Shown here one piece after another: positions 43,403 through 53,016 of a stretch of 64,000 nt of DNA. Each line of letters opens with the position of its first letter. Position 1 is the stretch's first letter. A model generated the notes under the pieces. It saw only the letters and a program-made list of their open reading frames with translations, made no database searches and was not told the DNA's origin. A program made the position numbers and the translations under genes. The DNA is from Ichthyophis bannanicus (lineage: Eukaryota > Chordata > Amphibia > Gymnophiona > Ichthyophiidae). Location of the stretch: assembly GCA_033557465.1 (NCBI GenBank), contig CM066033.1:711561637-711625636 (forward strand), in the 5' to 3' direction.

Positions 43403-45177
43403 ATGGAGAAGCCAGCTCCTGGTTTTTAAAAAAGTGTACCAAGTGCAGTGCTGTTATTTCTCTCTGACACCCATGAATGGTGTCTTAAATGTTTGGGACC
43501 TGACCACTCCATACCGGACTGCCCATTCTGCTCCCAGATGTCTAAACGTGGTATGCAGAACCGGGCCAACAAGTTCCATGTGCTGTTTGCTTCAGATAAT
43601 CCAGCATCACAGTCATCCAGGTCTTCCTCTCCGGATGGATCTCAGGTAACCAAACTTTCTGTGGGCAAATCCTCTAAAAGCAAATCTCTTTCAAAAGATC
43701 GAGAGGCTCTCAATCTTGAGTTCGAGGATTCTGCCCACACCAAAAACCCCGGCGGGAGGCTCCGGCCTCCAAAGCATCACCTATGGGGTTACAGGTTGAC
43801 ATCGATGGCACGGCCTCGACTGATCACCTGTTAGACTGCTCTGGGGTACCGGTCGATACCGGTACCGACATCCAGGCAGCAGTGGCGTCCATGGGCAATA
43901 CTGTCCAGACCATGCAGCAGGCCGTTCTGGCTTTCATTAAGGCTGCGACGCCCTCGGTACCGATTCCATCGGTACCGACCCCGGTTCCGGTATCCACACC
44001 AGAACCGAGACCATCGACTTCCAAGCGTCGATCGGTTCCGCTTGCTGGATTCAGGCTTTTGCCCGATACCAATCCCATGCCCAATACGCCCGATCTCGAT
44101 ATCGATCGGTACGCGTATCGTGCATTGCAAGCACAGAGAGAATACTCAGATTCTTCTGATGAGTTCAATTCCTCTGATGACTCTGCTGAGTTTGATCTTC
44201 CTGAGGAGCCCTCTTCTCTAAAGAGGGCGATGTCTCCTCCAGAGGATTTATCCTTTCAGGATTTCATTGCTACATCTTCTGAAAAGAAACCCAGATCAAA
44301 AAAATTGGATATTTTAGGATACTCTAAAGCTCCTAAAGAGGCAGTTACTCTGCCTATCCATGAAATCCTTCAAGAACACTTGATGGATTTGTGGGAGACT
44401 CCTCTAACTCTGTCTCCTCATTCTCGTAGGTTGGACACCATGTACCGGGTCCCTCCTCCTGGGTTTCAAAAAACTCAGCTGCCTCACCACTCCATTGTGG
44501 TGAAGTCTGCTATGAAGAGGATAAAGAGTCCCAAAAGGCACTCTTCTACCCCTCCAGGGCGAGAATGTAAGACCCTTGACTCTTTTGGTAGAAAGATCTT
44601 CCAGGCTAGTATGCTTATAGCCAGGATCAATTCTTACAGCCTTTATATGGGCATGTTTCTCAGAGAACTTGCCCTAAAGGTACGGCATTTTGCCCCTTTA
44701 TCCCTGAGGATAAAAAGGAGGACTTCACTTCTGTGGTGACACAACTTTCAGAGGTCTCCAAGTTTTCCAACAGGGCAGCCTTTGATTCCTTTGAGGTTGC
44801 TGGCAGGGCTTCGGGAATTGCTATTGCAGCCCGACGTCTTGCTTGGCTCCAGGCTTCTGACCTAGAACCCTGGGTTGTGGATGGCCTAAGGAATCTGCCC
44901 TGTACAGGTGAGAACTTATTTGGTGAAGACTGGCAAATTAAAGCTGCTCAAATGGATGCAGAAAATGCCACTCTAGATAGACTTTCTAAGTCTACTTCTA
45001 CTCCTGCCAAAAAGAAGTCTTTTAAAAGGCCTTACTATAAGAAGGCCAGATTTTCCACAAATACTGGCCAACAATCTTCTCAGCCTCGCTTTGCTGCTAA
45101 ACGTCAGCAATTTAAGCAAGTAAAGTCAAAGTCTGCAGTGTCTGCTACACCCCAGCAGGCTCAACCCCCTCAGGGGT
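43403..45177 (+). pseudogene. DIRS-F gag-like ORF1
   Basis: Start at ATG 43403 (MEKPAPGF), with a stop right after from an extra T before an A run. The zinc module continues at 43448-43560: DTHEWCLKCLGPDHSIPDCP, then CSQM. Frames 43448-43834 and 43783-44739 cover a GGTACC-rich middle (43840-44120), LMDLWETPLTLSPHSRRLDT and LPHHSIVVKSAMKRIKSPKR. A shift near 44735 leads into 44733-45623 with AARRLAWLQASDLEPWVVDG, CTGENLFGEDWQIK and a Lys-rich tail. Here gag runs into pol in one frame because the junction is GGG-TTT-GAC instead of TTT-TGA-C. Confidence 0.85.
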
Positions 45178-46356
45178 TTGACTTGCCCCTAGAGAACTTA
45201 CCATTTCTGGCTCTGGAACAACCAGAGCCTCTCACCATACCTGGAAGGCTAGTTCACTTTGCTCCCAGATGGGAGCAAATAACATCAGAGCAATGGACCC
45301 TCTCTATCATCAGAGAGGGCTACAAACTTCATTTCTCCAGCCTTCCTCCCCATACCATGGTGAGGCAATTCAGTTCTCGCCCATCTCTTCTGACCCTGTT
45401 GGGTCAGGAAGTCTCCTCTCTCCTTGCCCAAGGGGCAATAGAGGAGGTTCCTCTTCCTCAACAGGGGTTAGGGTTCTACTCCCCTTATTTTCTCATAACA
45501 AAGAAGACACGGGGCTTCAGACCTATCCTAGATCTGAGAGAATTGAACAAGTTTCTATTCAAGGAGAAATTCAAAATGCTCTCTCTGGGCATTCTCCTTC
45601 CATACCTTCAGAGTCAGGATTGACTTTGTTCTCTAGATCTCAAGGATGCGTACACTCATGTACTCATCCATCCATCCCACAGAAAATATCTTCGATTTCT
45701 GTTCCAGGGAAAACATTTCCAATACAGAGTACTTCCCTTCGGTCTCGCCTCTGCTCCAAGAGTATTCACAAAATGCATGGCAGTCGTAGCCGCATTTCTA
45801 AGAGGCATGGGAATCTTCGTCTTCCCATATCTGGACGACTGGCTCATCCGAGCTCCATCTCAGTCAGAAGCCCAGATTTCCTTGGACCGCACAAGGCGTA
45901 TTCTTCAATATCTGGGACTTGTGGTAAACATTCCCAAGTCCCAACTCATCCCTATTCAGTCCCTGGAATTCATAGGGGCCCACTTGGACTCCACCACTGC
46001 AAGGGCCTACCTCCCTCTGGTCCGAGGCCAATGACTAATCAGCTTGGCCTCCCAGGCTCAGTCCAGAAGTCACTTGTCAGCCAGGGAACTGCTGCAACTT
46101 CTGGGCCACATGGCCTCCACGGTCCATGTGGTGCCCTACGCTCGTCTCCATATGAGGGCAGCTCAATGGACTTTGGCCACCCAGTGGTCTCAAGCATCAG
46201 GAGCGCTCTCAGACCAAGTACTCACCTCAAAACGTCTGTTTTGGTCTCTCCAGTGGTGGACATCCTCCAAAAATCTGTTGTTGGGGACCCCCTTCCAACC
46301 TTCGTTGCCCCAAGCAACCCTCACAACAGTTGCCTCCCAAACAGGGTGGGGAGCTC

Positions 46357-47101
46357 ATCTCCAAGAGTCCTCTCCGGATCCGCAAGAGTCCTCTCCGGAT
46401 CGTCAAGATCCGACCACATAACACTCATCATGAAGGAATTGCATTGGCTACCTCTACATGCCAGGCTCCAATACAAATCATTGGTCCTCACTTTCAAAGC
46501 CCTAAATAACTACCCCCCTACACCAATCAGCAAGCTAATTCATGGCACCCCAGAAAACAGAAACAGAAGATCTACTGCACGGAACACATTAGCAGTCCCC
46601 AAGTTAATGACTAAGTGCACAAAAGCTACCTCCAACAGAGCCTTCTCATTATTTGCCCCTTCAAACTGGAATGCACTCCCCCACGAAATCCGTGGAATAA
46701 AAAGCCTCATCCTATTTAGAAAAGCCATAAAGCTCCACCTGTTCACAAAATGCTACTCAGAAACCTCCAGCGATAGAAGCACAACCAACAACCTGCAAAC
46801 TTCCCCCACATACCAGTCGCCCCTGCACGTCAACACCACAGATAATAGGTAGTCCCCCCTCAAACCCTACCAACCTTCACAAAACTAATGCAACACCCAG
46901 TTACATTAGAGCATTGTACATAGTTCGAGTTAATATGTATTTAGTTTCCCCGTTTTCTCCCCCATGTTCAATTCCCTGATATTTGTAAACTCAATGTTAT
47001 TTGTATACATTGCAGTATTCTTGTTCGATGTACACCGCGCTGATTTTAATAGCGCGGTATAGAAGAAAATGTTAAATAAATAAATAAAATAAAATCTCCA
47101 A
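46357..47101 (+). mobile_element. L2-type LINE 3' fragment with 8-bp TSD in DIRS-F
   Basis: Direct repeats ATCTCCAA at 46357-46364 and 47094-47101 flank 46365-47093. The fragment encodes the L2 C-terminal domain (ITLIMKELHWLPLHARLQYK, RAFSLFAPSNWNALPHEIRG, FRKAIKLHLF). It then has a 3' UTR ending in the hairpin ACCGCGCTGATTTTAATAGC and a TAAATAAATAAAATAAAA tail. The same tail type is carried by the CORE-SINEs. The 5' edge has a 21-bp unit (AAGAGTCCTCTCCGGATC plus three bases) in tandem at about 46363-46404. Confidence 0.85.
46428..46850 (+). pseudogene. L2 reverse transcriptase C-terminal fragment
   Basis: Open from the insertion edge to TAG 46850, about 140 codons. HITLIMKELHWLPLH, LVLTFKALNNYPPTPISKLI, RSTARNTLAVP and NWNALPHEIRGIKSLILFRK are the usual L2 C-terminal blocks. 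All catalytic motifs are upstream and absent. Confidence 0.82.
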
Positions 47102-47814
47102 CACCACTCCACTCAGGGCACCTGGTCTCCCCAGGAGACCACCCTTCACATCAACCTTCTGGAACTGCGAGCAATCTTCCTTGCCCTCAGTCTTCCACAC
47201 CCTCCTTGTCAACCTGACTGTCCTAGTCCAGACAGACAATCAGGTAGCCATGTTCTATGTCAACAAACAAGGAGGGACGGGCTCTCTGTCGCTTTGCAAC
47301 GAAGCTCTCAGATTATGGGCCTTCGCCAGAGAGCATCAAATTCATCTTCTGGCAGTATACCTTCCAGGAGTTCAAAACTCTCGGGCAGACAGACTCAGTC
47401 GAGTTCTGCTTCCACACGAATGGTCCCTGTATATGGACCAGATACGCAGAATCTTTCAGGAATGGGGGACCCCGGACATAGACCTCTTTGCAAGTCCGTG
47501 GAATGCCAAACTTCCCCGGTTCTGTTCCAGGACTCCGTGTCAGGGAGCTCAGGCCAACGACGCCTTTCTCCTGCATTGGGGTCAGGAATTCCTGTATGCT
47601 TTTCCACCCATTCCTTTGATTCCCAAGACTCTGTTCAAACTTCAGAGGGATCACGGGTCGATGATCCTCATAGCTCCACGCTGGCCACGCCAAGTGTGGT
47701 TCCCTCTACTTCTACAGCTCTCCCAGGGCTCCTCCCTGGACCTGGGAGCTGCGCCAGACCTTCTGTCTCAGGAGAAAGGGACTTTGTGGCACCCAAACCC
47801 CAAGTCCCTACATC

Positions 47815-48884
47815 TCCGAGCTTGGTTACTGAAGGCTTAAGCCTTCATGAGTTTAATCTTTCTCAACCAGTGAAAGATATCCTTCATGCCTCTAGGAAAC
47901 CCTCTACCAGGCGTTCCTATGCTTTCAAATGGAAACGTTTTTCCATTTGGTGTGCTCAACAGGGTCTTGACCCTCTGGCACTTCCTTTGAATTCTCTACT
48001 AGACTATCTCCTGCATCTTTCCAATGCAGGCCTCAAGACGAATTCAGTACGAGTCCATTTAAGTGCTATTGCAGCATCCTTAAAACCTATAAATGGACAA
48101 CCTGTTTCCTCTCATCCTCTTGTTGCAAGGTTCATGAGAGGCCTGACCTTAACTAAACCTCCCATCCGACCTCCGCCGGTAGCATGGGATTTGAACCTAG
48201 CTCTAGGTCAGCTTATGAAGCCACCTTTTGAGCCTTTGGACTCCACCTCCTTGAAATTTCTTTCATGGAAGGTAGTTTTCCTTATTGCAGTCACTTCAGC
48301 TCGCCGCATCAGTGAACTGCAGGCTTTAGTGGCTAATCCACCTTATATTAGGTTTCATCATGATAAGGTGGTCCTTAGGACGAACCCCCACTTTATGCCC
48401 AAAGTGGTCTCCCCTTTTCATCTTAATCAAGAGGTATATCTACCTGTTTTTTTTTTTTTTTCCGGCTCCTCATGCATCCAGTGCAGAGAGGAACCTTCAT
48501 ACTCTTGACTGTAAAAGAACTCTCGCCTTTTACCTCAACAGGACTCAGCCACATCGAAAGTCTTCCCAACGTTTTGTGGCTTTTGATCCTTCTCATTTGG
48601 GACTTCCAGTCTCCAAACGTACACTTTCCAATTGGATTGCTCAGTGTATTTCTTTTGCTTACCAGAGTAAGAATATTTCTCTGGAAGGCCATCTCACAGC
48701 TCACAATGTGAGAGCCATGGCTACTTCTATGGCTCATCTTCACTCTGTATCCATCGATCAGATCTGTCGAGCAGCCACTTGGGCCTCGGTTCATACCTTC
48801 ACAGCCCATTACTGTTTGGACAAGGACTCCCGCCGGGATGCCTTGTTTGGTCAGGCTGTCCTCAAACACCTGTTCCATACTTAA
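47815..48884 (+). pseudogene. DIRS-F tyrosine recombinase
   Basis: Open from inside the pol end through 48508 (SLHEFNLSQPVKDILHASRK, STRRSYAFKWKRFSIWCAQQ, VTSARRISELQALVANPPYI with the box I Arg, HLNQEVYLPVF). A T15 run at 48447-48461 replaces the short FFPR-coding segment and shifts the frame. The rest (48462-48884) is open: LTAHNVRAMATSM (box II) and ATWASVHTFTAHYCLDKDSR (Tyr). Apart from the T run the gene is intact, with all catalytic residues. Confidence 0.88.
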
Positions 48885-48978
48885 GCAACTCCTGCCCACC
48901 TTCCCTGAATGGATGCCTGAGATCCATACGAAGATGGTTTACCCTTGGAGGGGGATCTCCCAGGCATCTTAGCTAGGG

Positions 48979-49350
48979 AGTCCCCATATGTGAGGACTTA
49001 TTCCTGCTTGTTCCTGGAGATAGCACAGTTACTTACCTGTAACAGGTGATCTCTGGGAACAGCAGGAATTAGTCCTCGCAACCCACCCACCTCCCCTAGG
49101 AGTTGTATCTTCTATCTATCTACCTTCCTTTCCTCTCTCTATTGTCTCAGCTATAAACTCGAACTGAAGAGAGCTGGTAAGGAAGGCGGGAAGGCAGCGC
49201 GCATGCGCTGTGGGAAGCCCCAAAAGCTTTTCATCTGAAAAGCTGGGGAGCTTTCCTGTGCCGGCTCCGTCGGTTCCGACGTACCCGTATGTGAGGACTA
49301 ATTCCTGCTGTTCCCAGAGATCACCTGTTACAGGTAAGTAACTGTGCTTT
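48979..49350 (+). repeat. DIRS-F ICR and right ITR
   Basis: ICR about 48979-49085 (CCATATGTGAGGAC, TTCCTGCTTGTTCCTGGAGA, then TAGCACAGTTACTTACCTG). Right ITR 49164-49350, with the dyad CGTCGGTTCCGACG and the end AACTGTGCTTT. Confidence 0.9.
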
Positions 49351-49371
49351 ACAGGTGAGTTACTATGCTTT
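49351..49371 (+). repeat. displaced right terminus of DIRS-E
   Basis: ACAGGTGAGTTACTATGCTT completes the broken DIRS-E end at 43019 (compare ACAGGTGAGTAACTACGCTT in DIRS-A). It lies between the end of DIRS-F and the resumption of DIRS-D/H pol. Confidence 0.85.
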
Positions 49372-50231
49372 CCCTACAGTGGTGGCTGGAACAGCAGCAC
49401 TTATTCTAGGGCCTTCCCTTTCAGTTAATTCTGCCCCACTGGATGCTCACCACTGATGCATTTCAATCTGTGGATGCAGGATTTGTGGTCAGAGCAGGAG
49501 AGCTTGCACCAGATCAAATTCCTGGAACTACAGGCGATCGCGAATGCCCTCGGGGCGTTCCGGGCACGTGGCTAACCAGGTTGTTCTGATTCAGACAGAC
49601 AATCAGGTGGCAATGTGCTATATCAACAAGCGGGGGCACAGCATCGTACGTCCTGTCCTGTGAATGGTGTGCCTCTGGAAGTTCGCAATTGCCCACTGCA
49701 TGGAACAGAGGGTGACTTACCTGACCAGGGAACTCAATACCAGTTCTCTGGTCAGGTAAGTTACCCTCAGCTCCATGCCGTGAGCAACTGCGAACTTCCA
49801 GAGGCACACTGCCTCCCATGAATGGATCCTTGACAGGAGGGTAGTGCAGCGTATCTTTCAGCAGTAGGGCACTATGTTGGTGGATCTCTTCGCCACGCCT
49901 TGCAATGTCCAGGTTGATCGCTTTTGCTCCCAGATGGCCTCCAGAGACCGGCTGGCCTCGGATGCCTTCCTCCTGGAGTGGGACTGCTTAACGCATATCT
50001 CATATCCTGCTGATGGCAAAGACATTACTGAAGCTCTGGGCAGACAAGGGGGTCCATGATACTCAATGCCCATACTAGCCCAGACAACTGTGGTTTTCCG
50101 TATTGCTTCAGCTCTCTCGTTGAGTCTCTTCAGCTGGGATGCAATCCCATCCTCATCTCTCAGGAGGGCAGGACTTTGCTGCATCCCATTGTCAAGTCCC
50201 TACTCCTTAGAGCTTGGATGCTGAGCAGGTA
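49372..50231 (+). pseudogene. DIRS-D/H block 3: RNase H and methyltransferase-like region
   Basis: It continues the RT of block 2 with SLQWWLEQQHL, then MLTTDAF, a decayed LELRAI-like part, NQVVLIQTDNQVAMCYINKR (about 49577-49640), a damaged stretch with an inverted duplication at 49660-49810, and VDLFATPCNVQVDRFCSQM (49880-49936) followed by LASDAFLLEWDCLTHISYP. It ends with a LLRAWMLSR-stop-like block near 50231. Several stops. Same element as blocks 1, 2 and 4. Confidence 0.75.
49655..49810. repeat. local inverted duplication in DIRS-D/H RNase H
   Basis: TGTGCCTCTGGAAGTTCGCA (about 49669-49688) recurs inverted as TGCGAACTTCCAGAGGCACA (about 49788-49807). GGTGACTTACCTGACCAG (49709-49726) also has an inverted partner, CTGGTCAGGTAAGTTACC (about 49748-49765). 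The whole 140-bp segment can fold as one hairpin. It is not present in other DIRS copies and looks like a local fold-back duplication. Confidence 0.75.
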
Positions 50232-50667
50232 GCCCTGTTGGAGCTCAACCTGTCAGGGGAGGTGACTGACATCCTGCTGACCGCCCATAGGGATTTGACG
50301 CTCCTATGCCTTTAAGTGGCGCAGGTTCTCGCTCTGCTCCACTGATAGGGCGCAGGATCCTTTCTCCTGTTCGATGGAAAGCTTGCTGGAGTATCTCTTG
50401 CATCTTTCTAACTTGGGCCTGAAGTCCAACTCAGTGCGAGTCCACTTAAACATGATAGGGGCCTACTGCCGCAGCTTCGAGGGGAAGCCCATCTTGACTC
50501 AGCCAATGGTGGCTCGTTTTAATGTGGGGCCTGCTCCTGTTGAGGCCTCTGATTAAGCCCCCACCGATGGTGTAGGATCTGAATGTGGTGTTGGGGCAGT
50601 TCATATTAGCGCCGTTCAAGCCACTGGCAACCTGCCTGCTGAAATGTCTGACCTGGAAGGTAGTTTT
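50232..50667 (+). pseudogene. DIRS-D/H tyrosine recombinase, 5' part
   Basis: Reads YAFKWRRF-like, then SMESLLEYLLHLSNLGLKSN (50371-50430) and VRVHLNMIGAYCRSFEGKPI. It ends LKCLTWKVVF at the start of DIRS-G. The frame continues at 56428 with MVLTSARWVSKFQTL. This is the core-binding half of the enzyme. Confidence 0.78.
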
Positions 50668-50830
50668 TCTCCTGGAACAAGCAGGAAGTCTGCCCTCACA
50701 TATGGGTTATGTCGGCGTCGGCGGAGCCCTCGTGGAAGCATCCCCCCAGCTTTCAAAGAAAGCCTTTGGGAGATGCCACCAGGCATTCGTGTTCCCCTTC
50801 CCGCCCAAGGTGCCATCTTGCTTAGTCTCC
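50668..50830 (+). repeat. DIRS-G left ITR
   Basis: Inverted partner of 56240-56428. Eroded palindrome ATGTCGGCGTCGGCGG, and CTTTCAAAGAAAGCCTTTGG is kept. Confidence 0.87.
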
Positions 50831-51076
50831 TTTTTTCCACGGAGCCCTTCAGACGTCTGGCTTTTCCTTGGAAAAAGTTGATTTTTCTCTCTGAGTTTTA
50901 TATTCGCCTCCGATATTGCACCGGTACTCTAACTGCCTGCCGACCTCCTTGCCTCGGCATCGAGTTGTCCATTTTTGTAGTTTTCGCTCTTTTCTTTTCC
51001 TGCCATCTTTGCGTCTTTTTTTCTCCCACTGGCAGCCCAGAGAGTCTTTGACCTTGCAGAGGTACTTTTTTCCCCC

Positions 51077-53016
51077 ATGGCTACCAGTGGCTTTAAGAAG
51101 TGTGATCGAAGCTCTAAAATTGTCTTTGACTGACACACACGACTGCTGTCTCCGCTGCCTGGGGCCAGATCATGACCCAGCAGCAAGAGAATGTCCAGGA
51201 AGGCCCTCGAGAGCTGTCAGCAGCAGCACGATAAGTTGTTTTTTTGTTTTTTTTGTTTTTTTTCTTGAGTCCCCGGTGCCTCCGAAGGCCAGTCCCCGAC
51301 ATCTCGGGCAGAACCCTCCGAACCCGAGCCTTGTCATGAGTCCTCAGAAAGGGGGCCTTCCTTGAGGAAACCCAGGAAGAAGAAGAAACCCTCGAAGGCG
51401 GCGTCTCTGGATGGCTCCGATCGCCCGGTTGCCCCCCAGGCCTGGTCCTGCAGTCCGAGACGCCCGGCTGAGGCGTCGGAGAAGGAGCAGCCTGCGAAGG
51501 TCCCCCAGAAGGATCCAACCGCGGACTGGCCTCGGTCCCCAGACACTATCCTCATCGAGGATTCCCCTTAGGGGGAGCTGGCGTTAGGCCTGAGTCTCTC
51601 AGTGCCCACACCGAAGGCTGCGGAGCCTTCTGGTCTGGAGTCCAGAATGGCGGCCCTGGAGCACAGTTTGCCTTCATGGATCAGCAGTGGGCGCTGTTGT
51701 CTGGCACTACCTGTTCATCCACCCTGACCACAAAGCCCTTGACGTCCAAGACCTCCCTGGAGGATGAGCCCATCCTCGAGATCCTTTGGCCTCGAGTCGA
51801 TCCTCGGCTGAGGTAGTGATCTGCATCCCGCTTGAAAGGACCACGGTCATCCCCGGATGTCTGCTGGGCACCGGCCGCAGGGTCTTGGGAGCTCTGAGGC
51901 CCACGGAGCAGCCCTCCTATGAGTCCTCGATGGACTACTCCAAGTGGGAGATGGAGGATGAGGAGTCCCCCGATACCCGTCGCCACCATGACGTCCCATC
52001 TGACTCTTCTGTCTCGGAGCCTCGACGGTAGTTGCTTCCCAAGGATATGGGCTTCCTTGATTTTGTCAAGGACATGTCGAAGGCCCTGGCATTCCCGAAG
52101 GAGTCGGAGGAGGATTCTCTAGTGGATGAGTTGGAGATCCTCCAGTATGAGGCCCCTTCGCAGGAATCGCTCACGGTGCCCATCCCTCCCATCCTGGAAC
52201 GGCTGATGCTCTGAATGTGGGAGACATCGGCTTCAGTGCCGGTGGTGAGCAAGCGGCTCGACTCGATGTATCCGAGTCCTTCGGAGCCCTGGCTTCCAAA
52301 CGTCACAGCTGCCGCATAACTCCATGGTGGTGGAGTCAGCCATGAGTTGGCTGAAAAGCCAGAAGATGCACTCCTTGGTGCCCCCTGACAGGGAAGCCTG
52401 CACCCTGGACGCCCTCGGCAGGAAGTGCTACCGGGGCTCAATGCTCATTAGCAGCATCCAGGCCTACCAGCTGTACATGGTCATGTACCTGAGAGACCTG
52501 GCGAAGGAACTCGCCGGGTTCTTGGCTGGTCTTTCCGAGGAAACTTTGCAGCTGGTCAAGAACCTGGCCAAAGCAGTCCGTGAATGCTCCAAATTCATGT
52601 CTCGGGCGGCCTACGAAGGGTTCGAGTTGGCAGCTCGAGTAGTGGCTGCTGGCATTGGTGCGTGCTGCCAAGCTTGGTTACAGTCGTCCAACCTTGAGCA
52701 GTGGGTTCAGGACAAATTGGCCGATGTCCCATGCCAAGGAGAGAACCTCTTTGGCAAACCCATGACCGACAAGGCTGCCGAGTTGGAGACTGAGTTCATG
52801 ACATGGACCAGGCGCTCTCTAAAAGGTTTGCTGCCCCTTCCCAACAGAAGGGCTCGGGTAAAAGCTCTTTTACCTGAGGAAGGAGCTGCTTGCAGAAACT
52901 ATCCACCTTATCAGCCCTCCCCAGCTCCCCCAACAGGATCAGCAGGCCAAGGGACATGGGCATGGTCCACGTAAACAGAAGCTCCGGCTCCGGCCCAGCC
53001 AAGGGGGAGCTTTTGA
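51077..53016 (+). pseudogene. DIRS-G gag-like ORF1
   Basis: Start at ATG 51077 (MATSGFKKCDRSS). The zinc module is shifted: LSLTDTHDCCLRCLGPDHD (about 51116-51176). A T-rich insertion at 51236-51265 disrupts the next part. Lys-rich KPRKKKKPSKAASLDGSDRP, then a middle with many breaks. C-terminal blocks: FVKDMSKALAFPKESEEDS (52059 onward), ILERLML, MVVESAMSWLKSQKMHSLVP and YQLYMVMYLRDLAKELAGFL. 52324-52974 is open for 216 codons. It ends near AGC-TTT-TGA-C at 53008-53017. Confidence 0.8.

Larger units (their letters stand above)
45178..47840 (+). pseudogene. DIRS-F pol: RT, RNase H and methyltransferase-like region, split by L2
   Basis: It continues from gag: GRLVHFAPRWEQITSEQWTL, FYSPYFLITKKTRGFRPILD and LGILLPYLQSQD, then TGA where DIRS-A has Trp. 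RT goes on as [35 protein letters not shown] and VFPYLDDWLIRA (Asp pair, about 45836). RNase H begins LTTVASQTGWGAHL (Asp to Val) and is cut by the L2. After the L2, LVQTDNQVAMFYVNKQGG, DLFASPWNAKLPRFCSRT and MILIAPRWPRQVWFPLLL are open at 47181-47840. Few lesions apart from the insertion. Confidence 0.88.
43020..49350 (+). mobile_element. DIRS-F (subfamily II), complete, with L2 insertion
   Basis: Left end ATCTCCAGGAACAAGCAGG at 43020 and right end GTAAGTAACTGTGCTTT at 49350. All modules are present and it is the best preserved subfamily II copy. It interrupts DIRS-E 21 bp before the end of DIRS-E, and is itself interrupted by an L2 fragment. Without the L2 it is about 5.6 kb. Confidence 0.92.
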
